Positions 49,576 to 57,651 of a DNA stretch of 64,000 bases are shown here, piece by piece; the first letter of the stretch is position 1; each line of letters opens with the position of its first letter. The notes below the pieces were generated by a model. The model saw only the letters and a list, made by a program, of their open reading frames with translations, was not told where the DNA came from and did not search any database. A program made the position numbers and the translations under genes. The DNA comes from Microtetraspora sp. NBRC 13810 (GTDB taxonomy: Bacteria > Actinomycetota > Actinomycetes > Streptosporangiales > Streptosporangiaceae): assembly GCF_030268685.1 (NCBI RefSeq), contig NZ_BSRQ01000001.1:248001-312000 (forward strand). Reading direction: 5' to 3'.

Positions 49576-51255
49576 TCAGGGGGCGAGGGTCTTGCGCAGC
49601 CGGTCGGTGTCCGCGCCGGTCCAGCCCGGGGGCGGGGCGACGGCCGCCCAGCCGTTCACCACGTTGACGCCGTACTGGTGGCCGTGCCCTGGCGGCACGT
49701 AGTTCGCGAACGCCAGGTCCACCACGACCTGCCAGAACGTCACCACCGGGTACCAGCGCATGGCCGGCGCCACATCCGGCCCGCGCGGCGCCTCCAGCCA
49801 GCCGGGTTTGCGCCACAGCAGGTCGGGGCTCCACCACACCACGGGGTCGGAGGCGTTCTGCAGGTAGACGACGTGCGCGCGGGCGAAGGGGGTGAAATCC
49901 GCCGGGAACTGGCCGAAGAGCACCTCGGAGCCGCCCTGGTAGACCGGCCGCCACATGGGCGTGCCGGGGTCGCGCCGCTCGGTCACCCGCCGCCAGATGG
50001 GGTCGGCGTTGGGCGGGCCGACCAGTAAGGCCCCGTCGGTGCGGGCCAGCAACGCGTCCAGGGTGCCGAACGCCTCCTCCATCGCGTACGACCCGAGGCT
50101 CTCGCCGGCGACCAGGAACTTCGGCCGGGAGTCCGCCGGCAGCGTCGCCAGCTTCGCCTCCACCGCCCGCACCAGTGCGACCGCGGCCTGCGCGGCCTTG
50201 GTCCGGTCCACCACGAAGGACAGCCAGCTCGGCAGGTAGGAGTACTGCATCGCGACGAGCGCGGAGTTCCCCGCGTACATGTACTCCAGGGCGTCGGCGA
50301 TGTTCGCGTCCACCCAGCCGGTGCCGGTGGTGCCCATCACGACGAGCACCTGGCGGCGGAACGCGCCGGTCCGCTCCAGCTCACGTACGGCGAGGCGGGC
50401 CTGGCCGTCGTAGGACGTCGCGGACTGCAGGCCCACGTAGACCCGGACCGGGTCCATGGCGGGCTTGCCCGCGAAGGCGCTCAGCTCGGTCCGGGTGGGC
50501 GCCCGGCCGGTGAAGTCGCGTCCCTCCCTGCCGAGGGTCTCCCAGGGCACCAGGGATCCGGGGCCGCCGGCCAGAAAGGGTGACCGCGGTCTCGTCACCC
50601 CCAGGTCCGTCCCTCCGTTGACCAGGGACGAGGTGTTGTTCATGCCTTCGATGAAGTTGGCGAAGACCACGTCGTTGGCGAAGAGGCTGACCAGGAGCAC
50701 GGCCACCACCAGGCCGACGACCTTCGCGACCATCCGCGGGATGAACCGGCCCAGCAGGCTGATCAGCTTGCGGGTGCCGAGCCGGATCGACCGGCTCAGC
50801 GCCACCAGCACCGCGAACGTCGCCAGCGCGATGACCGCGATCACCGGCTGGTACCAGGAGATGTCGGTGTCCATGGCCATGGTGCGCCGGACCTCGCGCT
50901 GCCACTCCGAGCTGTAGTAGAGCACCAGCACGCACAGCGCCGTGCCCGCGACCAGCAGCAGCCGCCAGGCGAACGCGCCCGCCCGCGGGCTGGGGACCAG
51001 CCGGGTGAAGCGGCGCACCAGGGCGCTGATCGTGCCGCCCAGGCCGTAGCCCGCCGCCGCGGTGACGCCCGCGACGACCCCCTGCAGGAACCAGGAACGC
51101 GGCAGCAGCGACGGGGACAGGGAGGCGCAGAAGAATCCCACGGCGACGAGGGTCCCGGCGATGTCGAGCCTCCTGCGCACGACACGAGAGGAGCCGTCGC
51201 CCGTGGGCGGCGTCCCGGCACGCTCCGCCGTACGATCCTCGACCCGGTCCTGCAC
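49576..51255 (-). CDS. Integral-membrane alpha/beta hydrolase (Abhydrolase_9 type)
   Basis: 559 residues. The N-terminal part has about four to five membrane segments (for example IAGTLVAVGFFCASLSPSLLP, AFAWRLLLVAGTALCVLVLYY, VIAVIALATFAVLVALS, VVGLVVAVLLVSLFANDVVF). The C-terminal catalytic domain has the nucleophile elbow GESLGS with Ser386. Both parts match the paired Abhydrolase_9_N / Abhydrolase_9 architecture. Substrate unknown. GTG start. It converges on the tandem DUF397 gene with 3 bases between stops. Confidence 0.88.
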   Translation of the reverse strand: MQDRVEDRTAERAGTPPTGDGSSRVVRRRLDIAGTLVAVGFFCASLSPSLLPRSWFLQGVVAGVTAAAGYGLGGTISALVRRFTRLVPSPRAGAFAWRLLLVAGTALCVLVLYYSSEWQREVRRTMAMDTDISWYQPVIAVIALATFAVLVALSRSIRLGTRKLISLLGRFIPRMVAKVVGLVVAVLLVSLFANDVVFANFIEGMNNTSSLVNGGTDLGVTRPRSPFLAGGPGSLVPWETLGREGRDFTGRAPTRTELSAFAGKPAMDPVRVYVGLQSATSYDGQARLAVRELERTGAFRRQVLVVMGTTGTGWVDANIADALEYMYAGNSALVAMQYSYLPSWLSFVVDRTKAAQAAVALVRAVEAKLATLPADSRPKFLVAGESLGSYAMEEAFGTLDALLARTDGALLVGPPNADPIWRRVTERRDPGTPMWRPVYQGGSEVLFGQFPADFTPFARAHVVYLQNASDPVVWWSPDLLWRKPGWLEAPRGPDVAPAMRWYPVVTFWQVVVDLAFANYVPPGHGHQYGVNVVNGWAAVAPPPGWTGADTDRLRKTLAP

Positions 51256-51343
51256 CGGCGGCCCCCGCTGACGATCAGGTGTTCGTACAGCCGACCCTAG
51301 CCCCCCGGCGGGCCATCCGTGGCGGCCAGGTCGGCTTATACCA

Positions 51344-52018
51344 TCAAGATCGACTTGTCGCGCCCTGTCCGCCGGGGACGCCCACGGCCTCCGGGGCGGC
51401 TCGCGGGGCCGGGCGGGCCGCCGCCCACACGCCCAGGGCCAGGAGCGTCACGATCTCGGTGACCACCAGCCCGCGCTCGACCAGGCCGAGCGGCATGGCC
51501 CGCCACCACGGCAGGCCCTGCCACGACGCCACCGCCATGACGCCGGTGATCCCGACCACCCACAGCGACGACCCCAGCCCGAGCCACGCCACCACCCGCC
51601 CCAGGGGCAGCCGCCAGGCCCGGCGGCTGATCAGCAGCGCGGCGATCGGCAGGCTGACGAACGCCATCACGCTGCCGACCCGATGGATCGTGCCGCCCAG
51701 GCTCGGCCCCACCGACCAGTCGTGCTTGGGGAACACCGCGACGACGGCCAGCCCGACGCACCACGTGACCAGTGCGAGCGTCCCCACCGAGAACGCCGCC
51801 GCGATCCGCCGCCGCACCAGCGACACCGCGATCACCGCGGAACCGGCCGCCACCAGCCCCACGGCCGCCCCGAACAGCCAGCCGTCCGGCCCCAGCCCGT
51901 GCTCGCTGATCGTCCGCCGCCACGGATTCACCTCGTCCGCGTAACGCACCTCCAGCCCCAGCACCACCGCGACCGCGACCCCCACCACGCCCACTCCACC
52001 CCACGCCGCCCGCTGCAC
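51344..52018 (-). CDS. DUF998 membrane protein
   Basis: 224 residues with six predicted membrane segments. VNPWRRTISEHGLGPDGWLF and HDWSVGPSLGGTIHRVGSVMAF are DUF998 signatures. Function unknown. GTG 52018 has GGGAGGTGG upstream; the large frame continuing upstream is non-coding. It lies downstream of a repeat-containing gap after the kinase gene. Confidence 0.85.
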   Translation of the reverse strand: MQRAAWGGVGVVGVAVAVVLGLEVRYADEVNPWRRTISEHGLGPDGWLFGAAVGLVAAGSAVIAVSLVRRRIAAAFSVGTLALVTWCVGLAVVAVFPKHDWSVGPSLGGTIHRVGSVMAFVSLPIAALLISRRAWRLPLGRVVAWLGLGSSLWVVGITGVMAVASWQGLPWWRAMPLGLVERGLVVTEIVTLLALGVWAAARPAPRAAPEAVGVPGGQGATSRS

Positions 52019-52317
52019 GCCCACCTCCCTCACCACGCCAAGGCGCCCATGATCCCCCACCACCGATAAAAACGATGTATGTCGTCCCCCGCGGGAGGGC
52101 GGAGGGCGCGACGCCGCGCGGCCATTCCCGGACGTGGGGCACAGGCCGAAGAGGGCGGGCGCAGGTGGGCATGGGTGGGGACGCGGCTGGGAGCGGTCGC
52201 GGCGCCGCGTGGTGGCTCCCGCCGGACGTGGGGCACGAGCCGGAGGGGCGGGCGATGGGTGGGCGTGGGTGGGGGACGCGGTTGGGAGGGGGTGCGGTTT
52301 TGCTGGGTGGGTGGGGG
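52019..52317. repeat. Gap with a duplicated 67-bp segment
   Basis: Copies at 52129-52195 and 52223-52290 share GGACGTGGGGCAC, GGGCGGGCG and GACGCGG blocks in the same order with a 94-bp period. An AT-rich patch at 52066-52080 may hold the DUF998 promoter. No gene is visible. Confidence 0.6.
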
Positions 52318-54117
52318 TTATCTGGGGCCGAGGAGTCCTGAGGTGATGCCGACGAGGATGTCGGCGTCGAGGAGGCGGCCGGAGTCGCCGCCGAGGAGGG
52401 GGAGGCCGAGCGAGGCCGAGACCCTGACGTCCAGGAGGGGGGCGTTCTCGCGGGCCGGCGGGTCGGGGAGGCCGGGGCCGGGGCCGGGGTCCGCTGCGGC
52501 GGGCGGGGGCGGGCCGGGGGCTTCGGGTTCCTGGGCCGGGGGCTGCGGGTCCGGCTGCGGCTCGGGGGCGGGTGCCGCCGCCTCCCCTCCATCGGGCTCG
52601 GGCAGGTCGGGCTCGGTGTCCAGGCTCGGCGGTTCGTCGGCCGGGCCGGGGTCCTCGACCGGCGGCGGGCCGGGGTCGGCGGGCTCCGGATCCGGGTCGG
52701 CGGCAGGCGGTCCGGGGTCGGGCCCGTCCGAACCGGGGCCGTCGGAACCGGGGCCGTCGGAACCGGGGCCGTCGGAACCCGCGCCGTCCGAACTGGAACC
52801 GTCTGAACCGGAACCGTCCGAGCCAGAGCCGTCCGAGCCAGAGCCGTCCGAACCGGAACCGTCCGAACCCGCGCCGTCCGAACCCGCGCCGTCGGTGTCG
52901 GCGGGTGGGGCGGCGTCGGGGGGTGCGAGGGCGATCGGGGCGCGCTGGTCGACCGGGAAGTCGGCGGGGGGCTCCGGGTCGGTGGGGGCCTCGGAGGGGG
53001 TGGGGTCGGCGGTGGGTGGGGCGGAGGGGGTGGGGGTGGTGGGGAGGCGGGGGGCGGTGGCGGCGGGGCCCTGGGCTGCCGGGGTCTCGTTCGCGGAGTC
53101 GTTGATGGAGAGCACGGCGGTCACGATGCCGGTGACCGTGACGGCGGCCAGCGCGCCGGCCGCGACCAGCTTGCCGGCCGGCACGAGCACCGTCTTCACC
53201 AGGGACGACCCGGCGTGCGGCACGGCGAACTCCGCCGGCGGCACGGCGCCGAACCCGACCAGCGCGGCGGCCAGCCCGCCGAGGCCGAGCCGCCCGTTCC
53301 GCTCCCAGTCGGGGCCGTAGCGGGCGACCGCCAGTTCCTCCAGCTCGGCGAGGAACGCCCCGGCGGAGGACGGCCGGTCCCACGGCTCCTTGGCCAGCCC
53401 GTGCTCCACCAGCGGGCGCACCGGCTCCTGCACCCGCTCGATCGGCGGCGGCGTGTTCTCGTGCTGGTAGGCCAGCGCGGCGATGTCGTCGGCGTGGAAG
53501 GGGCGGCTGCCGGCGAGGCACTCGAAGAAGACGATGGTCGCCGCGTAGACGTCGGTGGCGGGGCTGGCGGGCGCCTCCTGCCACAGCTCGGGGGCCATGT
53601 ACGGCGGGGTGCCGAGCCGTCGCCCGCTCTCCCCCAGCGGTACGGCGATGCCGAAGTCGACCAGCCTGCTGCCGCCGTCCACCGTGACGATCACGTTCTC
53701 CGGCTTGAAGTCCCGGTGCACGACGCCGGCCTGGTGCGCGGCGACCAGGCCGAGCAGCGCGCCCTTGAGCACGACGAGCGCCGCCTCCGGGCCGGTGGTG
53801 CCCTGCTCCCGCAGCAGCCGGCGCAGGGTCACGCCGTCGACCAGCTCCATGACGATGGCCGCGCCGTCCTCGCCTTCGACGTACTCACGCAGCCGGGCGA
53901 TGTGCGGGCTGTCGATCGAGGCGATCAGCCGGGCCTCGGTCCTGAACCGTTCGACGAACTCCGGGTCGGTGAGCATCCCGCCGGACAGATACTTGATCGC
54001 GACGTGTGACCCGTCCGCGTCGTGGCGGGCGAGCACGACCCGTCCCGCGCCGCCCGCGCCGAGGTCGCGGATGTGGGTGTAGCCGGACACCTGCCACGCT
54101 CGGCGGCGGCTTCTCAT
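52318..54117 (-). CDS. Receptor-type serine/threonine protein kinase with repeat stalk
   Basis: 599 residues. Cytoplasmic kinase 1-270: Gly loop GAGGAGRV at 20-27, Lys42, HRDFKPEN at 134-141, DFG at 154-156, APE at 175-177. A membrane segment lies at about 320-350. Outside, a Pro/Thr linker is followed by about eleven pentapeptide repeats GSDGS/A/P (15-bp DNA units, 52729-52890), another Pro/Asp/Glu stretch, and a conserved-looking end (NAPLLDVRVSASLGLPLLGG). There are no PASTA domains. ATG has GGGGAG upstream. It may sense the cell wall or an extracellular ligand through the end segment; this is inference. Confidence 0.92.
   Translation of the reverse strand: MRSRRRAWQVSGYTHIRDLGAGGAGRVVLARHDADGSHVAIKYLSGGMLTDPEFVERFRTEARLIASIDSPHIARLREYVEGEDGAAIVMELVDGVTLRRLLREQGTTGPEAALVVLKGALLGLVAAHQAGVVHRDFKPENVIVTVDGGSRLVDFGIAVPLGESGRRLGTPPYMAPELWQEAPASPATDVYAATIVFFECLAGSRPFHADDIAALAYQHENTPPPIERVQEPVRPLVEHGLAKEPWDRPSSAGAFLAELEELAVARYGPDWERNGRLGLGGLAAALVGFGAVPPAEFAVPHAGSSLVKTVLVPAGKLVAAGALAAVTVTGIVTAVLSINDSANETPAAQGPAATAPRLPTTPTPSAPPTADPTPSEAPTDPEPPADFPVDQRAPIALAPPDAAPPADTDGAGSDGAGSDGSGSDGSGSDGSGSDGSGSDGSSSDGAGSDGPGSDGPGSDGPGSDGPDPGPPAADPDPEPADPGPPPVEDPGPADEPPSLDTEPDLPEPDGGEAAAPAPEPQPDPQPPAQEPEAPGPPPPAAADPGPGPGLPDPPARENAPLLDVRVSASLGLPLLGGDSGRLLDADILVGITSGLLGPR
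52729..52890 (-). repeat. 15-bp coding tandem repeats in the kinase stalk
   Basis: About eleven units of type TCCGAACCGGGGCCG encode Gly-Ser-Asp-Gly-X pentapeptides in the extracellular stalk of the kinase. Confidence 0.85.
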
Positions 54118-54167
54118 GGCGGTCTCCCCTGCGCACCACTGGGCGGCGTCAATCGCATTACGTTGGG

Positions 54168-54196
54168 AAGTTAACGCCTGGATAGCCACATGTCGA
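54168..54196 (-). promoter_or_regulatory. Candidate promoter of the kinase gene
   Basis: On the minus strand, TCGACA and TAACTT with a 17-base spacer, in an AT-rich gap (54118-54305), about 50 bases before the kinase ATG. -35 matches 5 of 6, -10 only 3 of 6. Confidence 0.4.
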
Positions 54197-54305
54197 GATC
54201 CTTTTTCCATCAAGTGGCAATAACGGCTAACCTCCTCGAATTCCGTGATCATGCCACAAATTCCAGCGTGCCGGATATATTCCTTTATCGCAGGATATGG
54301 CGGGC

Positions 54306-55589
54306 TTAGCGGTGGGTGCGGCGCAGCCGGATGCCGTGCGCGTCGGCTCGTTGCACCCCGCCCGCGTCCACGTTCGAGATCGGGATCAGGCCGCGCACCT
54401 GTCCGGACCGGCCACCCGCGGTGATCTTGATGATCAGCAGTCCGGGGTCGGCGCCCTGCGAGGAGTGCGGGTCGCCGGAGAGCGGGTTCGGCCCCCGGGT
54501 GGAGGCGAAGAGCCACTCGCGGTCGGGCGAGATGTCGAAGAGGTCCACGGTCGGGTCGGCGCTGTGCGGGGAGACGAGGTTCACCGTGTTCACCCGCGCG
54601 CCGGTCCTGGCGTCGAAGACCTCGGCGACGTTGGCGTCGCGGTCCGCGACCCACACATAACGCTCCCCGGCGGTGGCCGCCGTCCCGTGCGCGTCCCTGT
54701 CGTGCGACTCGTCGTCGAAGAGGCGCTGCACGGCGGGCGTGTTCGGCGGGTTGGCCGGGGAGTACCCGGTCATCGGCAGCCGGAAGACGCTGAACCCGTC
54801 CATGTTGTGCGCGGTGCCGCCGCCCCCGTCACCGAAGATCGACCCCTTGGCCTCCACGAACCCGCAGCCGTTGGGCGGGACGTTGTGCATGTCGTACTCG
54901 GCGACGATCGACATCGGCGTGGTTCGCCAGTCCACGAGCAGCATCCCGCCGCCGCGCAGGCTGACGAACACCGGGCCGTTGTCGGAGGCGATGTAGGGGC
55001 AGATGGGCGCGTTGTCCGGGCGGATTTCGGCCGACTGGCAGGGGGCGCCGTTCGGGGTGGTGCAGTTGGCCAGGTCCAGCGTGGCGGACGGCTGCTGGGT
55101 GAAGGTGCCGGAGGCGTAGTCGGTGCGGATGCGCTCCAGCTTCTTGCCGTTCTGGTTGGCGATCACGAGGTACTTGTCGTCCCTGGTCGGCCAGAGCGCG
55201 TGCGCCTGCTGCGCGCCGCCGGCGCCCGCCTCGGTGAGGACGCAGGCCAGCGGCCGGCGGGTGCTCGCGTCGAGGATGGCCACGTGCCCGCTCGCGACGA
55301 AGCCGATCGCGGCGTGCGTGTCCTTCTTGTTGAAGACCAGCATGTGCGGCCGGACCGGGTTCTTGCCGGTGGCGGCCAGGCACATCGACGCGGTGGCGCC
55401 GCCGAGGTCGATGGTCCCGTCCGGCCGGGCGTCCGGCCCCTCGTACACCCGGACGGTGCCGCCGTACCCGAGCCCGGCGGTGTCGGACTGGTCGACCAGC
55501 CACACCTCGAAGGAATCTCGCGGGGCCTCCGTCGCCCCGACGACGAAGACCATGAGCACTGCGGTCACTGCGGCTCTCCATCTGCCCAT
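54306..55589 (-). CDS. Secreted beta-propeller protein
   Basis: 427 residues. Signal peptide MGRWRAAVTAVLMVFVVGAT, then repeated blades of YVTN/WD40-like type (GHVAILDASTRRPLACVL, KYLVIANQNGKKLERIRTD, YVWVADRDANVAEVFDARTG, PDREWLFASTRGPNPL). A HDRDAHGTAAT segment and the final DAHGIRLRR suggest metal or ligand contacts. Cysteines in CTTPNGAPCQSAE and ICPYI probably form disulfides. No enzyme motif is recognised. It precedes the kinase gene on the same strand with a 188-base gap that has its own promoter candidate. Confidence 0.82.
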   Translation of the reverse strand: MGRWRAAVTAVLMVFVVGATEAPRDSFEVWLVDQSDTAGLGYGGTVRVYEGPDARPDGTIDLGGATASMCLAATGKNPVRPHMLVFNKKDTHAAIGFVASGHVAILDASTRRPLACVLTEAGAGGAQQAHALWPTRDDKYLVIANQNGKKLERIRTDYASGTFTQQPSATLDLANCTTPNGAPCQSAEIRPDNAPICPYIASDNGPVFVSLRGGGMLLVDWRTTPMSIVAEYDMHNVPPNGCGFVEAKGSIFGDGGGGTAHNMDGFSVFRLPMTGYSPANPPNTPAVQRLFDDESHDRDAHGTAATAGERYVWVADRDANVAEVFDARTGARVNTVNLVSPHSADPTVDLFDISPDREWLFASTRGPNPLSGDPHSSQGADPGLLIIKITAGGRSGQVRGLIPISNVDAGGVQRADAHGIRLRRTHR

Positions 55590-55914
55590 GCGCGCAGTGT
55601 CACCGCCGCCGCCGCGCGGATCAACTTCTCCCGGGGCCACAACATGCTGGCGGGAATACCGGTGCCCGATGGAACGATCGACCGGGGAATTTCTGCCAGC
55701 CTAATCCAATATTTCCGGCATAACCCGAAAAATCCGTCAAAGATCCTTTGGGCATTCTCGGCACTTTTTCCGAAATGTCTGCCTACAGTCGATCGTCAAG
55801 CCGATCAGCCACCGGGGAGGGCGACCCCCCGGCAGGCGGACAAGGAGAGATGTTGGAACGGTCCCTCCCCCGACTCGCCCCGGCGGCCGGCGGTGGACGA
55901 CTCCGTTGACCACC
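55590..55914. other. Divergent region between beta-propeller and CHAP genes
   Basis: 325 bases, AT-rich around 55700-55770 and therefore a likely promoter zone; TACAGT at about 55786-55791 could be a plus-strand -10. It also contains a 19-codon open frame beginning at 55850, reported separately. Confidence 0.4.
55850..55909 (+). CDS. Possible leader peptide before the CHAP gene
   Basis: A 19-codon frame (MLERSLPRLAPAAGGGRLR) preceded by AAGGAGAG. The AAGGAG is too close for the ATG, but the next in-frame TTG at 55853 has ideal spacing. Its TGA overlaps a TTG (55906) that is in frame with the CHAP protein (TTGA). Could be a coupling leader or a chance frame. Confidence 0.3.
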   Translation: MLERSLPRLAPAAGGGRLR

Positions 55915-56604
55915 ATGGACCCCATCACCACGAACCTGCTGAGGGTCATCGAGCCGGAGCTCGGCTACCGGGAGAGAACCGACCAGCACACGAAGTTCGG
56001 CGAGTGGTACGCCCAGGCCGTCCAGGACCCGCAGTACAAGAAGGCGCCCTGGTGCGACATGTTCCTCGCCTGGGCGGCGAACCGGGCGGGTGTGCAGGAG
56101 TACGTCGGCGAGTTCGCCTGGACCCCCTCGCACGCCCGCTGGTTCGAGCAGCGTGACGCCTGGACCGGGACGCCCGAGCCGGGCGCGCTGGTGTTCTTCG
56201 ACTGGTCGGGCGGCAAGGGCGCCAAGGCGATCAAGAAGATCGACCACGTCGGCATCGTGGAGAAGGTGGCCAACGGCAAGATCCACACGATCGAGGCCAA
56301 CGTCGACAAGGTGTGGCTCAAGCGCAAGGTGCGCGACGAGAGCAAGGTGGTCGGCTACGGGCTGCCGCGCAAGGTCAAGGAGCACCTGGAGTCCGTGGAG
56401 CTGAAGGTGGCGCCCGGCCAGGCCCCCGGTACCACGCAGTCGCTGACCGCCGCGACGCTGCCCGACCGCTCCGACTTCTCGGCCACGCTCGTCCCCGCCG
56501 TCGGCCTGCTCTCGCTGCTGGTCGGCACCACCGTGGTGCTGGCCGTCGTCCGCCCCTTCCACACCACCCCCGGCCGGCACCGCAGGACCCGGCCGCGCGA
56601 CTGA
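55915..56604 (+). CDS. CHAP-domain protein with C-terminal membrane anchor
   Basis: 229 residues. CHAP (NlpC/P60-like) amidase/peptidase fold with Cys47 in APWCDMFLAWAA and His111 in DHVGIVEKV. There is no N-terminal signal peptide; the only membrane segment is near the C-terminus (TLVPAVGLLSLLVGTTVVLAVV, 191-212), followed by a basic tail. Similar short CHAP proteins are common in actinomycetes. ATG 55915 gives MDPITTNLL, the usual start, but its own ribosome site is poor; a TTG three codons earlier overlaps an upstream mini-frame. Peptidoglycan cleavage would require the domain to be outside, which the topology does not explain simply. Confidence 0.85.
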   Translation: MDPITTNLLRVIEPELGYRERTDQHTKFGEWYAQAVQDPQYKKAPWCDMFLAWAANRAGVQEYVGEFAWTPSHARWFEQRDAWTGTPEPGALVFFDWSGGKGAKAIKKIDHVGIVEKVANGKIHTIEANVDKVWLKRKVRDESKVVGYGLPRKVKEHLESVELKVAPGQAPGTTQSLTAATLPDRSDFSATLVPAVGLLSLLVGTTVVLAVVRPFHTTPGRHRRTRPRD

Positions 56605-56612
56605 CCGCCCGG

Positions 56613-57524
56613 CTACCGCGAGGCCGCGACCAACTGCGGGGCCAGGGTGAAGACGCGTTCCTGCTCCTCGGGGGTGCCCACCGGGATGACCTGCACCTCG
56701 GCCGCTCCGGCGTCGGCGAAACGGCGCAGCTCCCGCTCGACGGCCGCCTCGTCGCCGGCGATGATCGTGTCCCCCGGCGTCCGCGCGCCCTCCCGGTCCA
56801 TGACCGCGCGGTAGCTCGGCAGGTCGCCCGCCCTGCCGTACCGCTCGTTCACCCAGCTCCTGGCGCCGTCGGGGTCGCCGGTCACCGCGACGCACACGCC
56901 GGCGATCACCTCCGGCGCCGGGCGTCCCGCCGCCCGCGCCGCCTCGGCCAGCGCGGGCGCGACGTAGTCCGCGATCCCGGCGGGGCCGAGCCAGGTGGTG
57001 ACGGTGCCGTCGGACAGCTCGCCGGCCAGGCGCAGCATGCGCGGGCCGAGCGCGGACACCAGCACCGCGGGCGGTCGCGCGCCGACCACCCCGACCTCGC
57101 CCACCGCCGTCCAGCTCCGCCCCCGGTACGCCACCTCCTCCCCGCGCAGCAACGGGAGCAGCGCCTCCAGGTACTCCCGGAAACCGTCCACCGCCCCGGT
57201 GAACGGCAGGCCGTACTGCCCCTCGATGATCGCCGCGTGGCCGGGACCGAGACCGAGCCTCAGCCGGTTGCCGACGGCGGCCTGCACGGTGAGCGCCTGG
57301 GCGGCCAGGGCCAGCGGGTGGCGCGGGTAGCTGCGCACGACCGCCGTGCCGAGGCCGACGCCCGGCACCTCGCGGCCCATCACGGCGAGCATCGTGAGCG
57401 GATCCCAGCTCCCCGTCTCACCCCGCCACACCACGTCGTACCCTGCCTTGGCCGCCTCGCCGGCCCGGCGGCAGATCTCGTCGACGGTCATCCCGGAATC
57501 GTCGAACCACACTCCGATGCGCAC
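56613..57524 (-). CDS. LLM-class F420-dependent oxidoreductase
   Basis: 303 residues, luciferase-like TIM barrel. VRIGVWFDDSGMTVDEICRRAGEAAKAGYDVVW at the start, TAVVRSYPRHPLALAAQALTVQ near 80 and NRLRLGLGPGHAAIIEGQYG near 105 match the F420-type LLM proteins. Substrate unknown. GTG 57524 with GAGGAGGA upstream. It diverges from a LysR-type gene with 127 bases between starts, the classic arrangement of a LysR regulator and its target. Confidence 0.9.
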   Translation of the reverse strand: MRIGVWFDDSGMTVDEICRRAGEAAKAGYDVVWRGETGSWDPLTMLAVMGREVPGVGLGTAVVRSYPRHPLALAAQALTVQAAVGNRLRLGLGPGHAAIIEGQYGLPFTGAVDGFREYLEALLPLLRGEEVAYRGRSWTAVGEVGVVGARPPAVLVSALGPRMLRLAGELSDGTVTTWLGPAGIADYVAPALAEAARAAGRPAPEVIAGVCVAVTGDPDGARSWVNERYGRAGDLPSYRAVMDREGARTPGDTIIAGDEAAVERELRRFADAGAAEVQVIPVGTPEEQERVFTLAPQLVAASR

Positions 57525-57651
57525 CCGTCCTCCTCGTCGTGAACCTCGTCGTGAACGTCGTGGACCCGATCCAGTCAACGGGAGGGAAGACGCGCGACCA
57601 AGACGCGGTTGTCCTGTGCGGCGATAACGCATCGTGATCGTGGAGGCGGAC
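57525..57651. promoter_or_regulatory. Divergent LLM / LysR control region with direct repeats
   Basis: CGTCGTGAAC occurs at about 57535 and 57548 and as CGTCGTGGAC at about 57557. CGAT-N5-ATCG near 57622 has the dyad shape expected for a LysR site. Confidence 0.4.

Noticed and set aside
52079-53320. 413-residue Gly/Ser/Pro plus-strand frame
   Set aside because: Antisense of the kinase stalk repeats.
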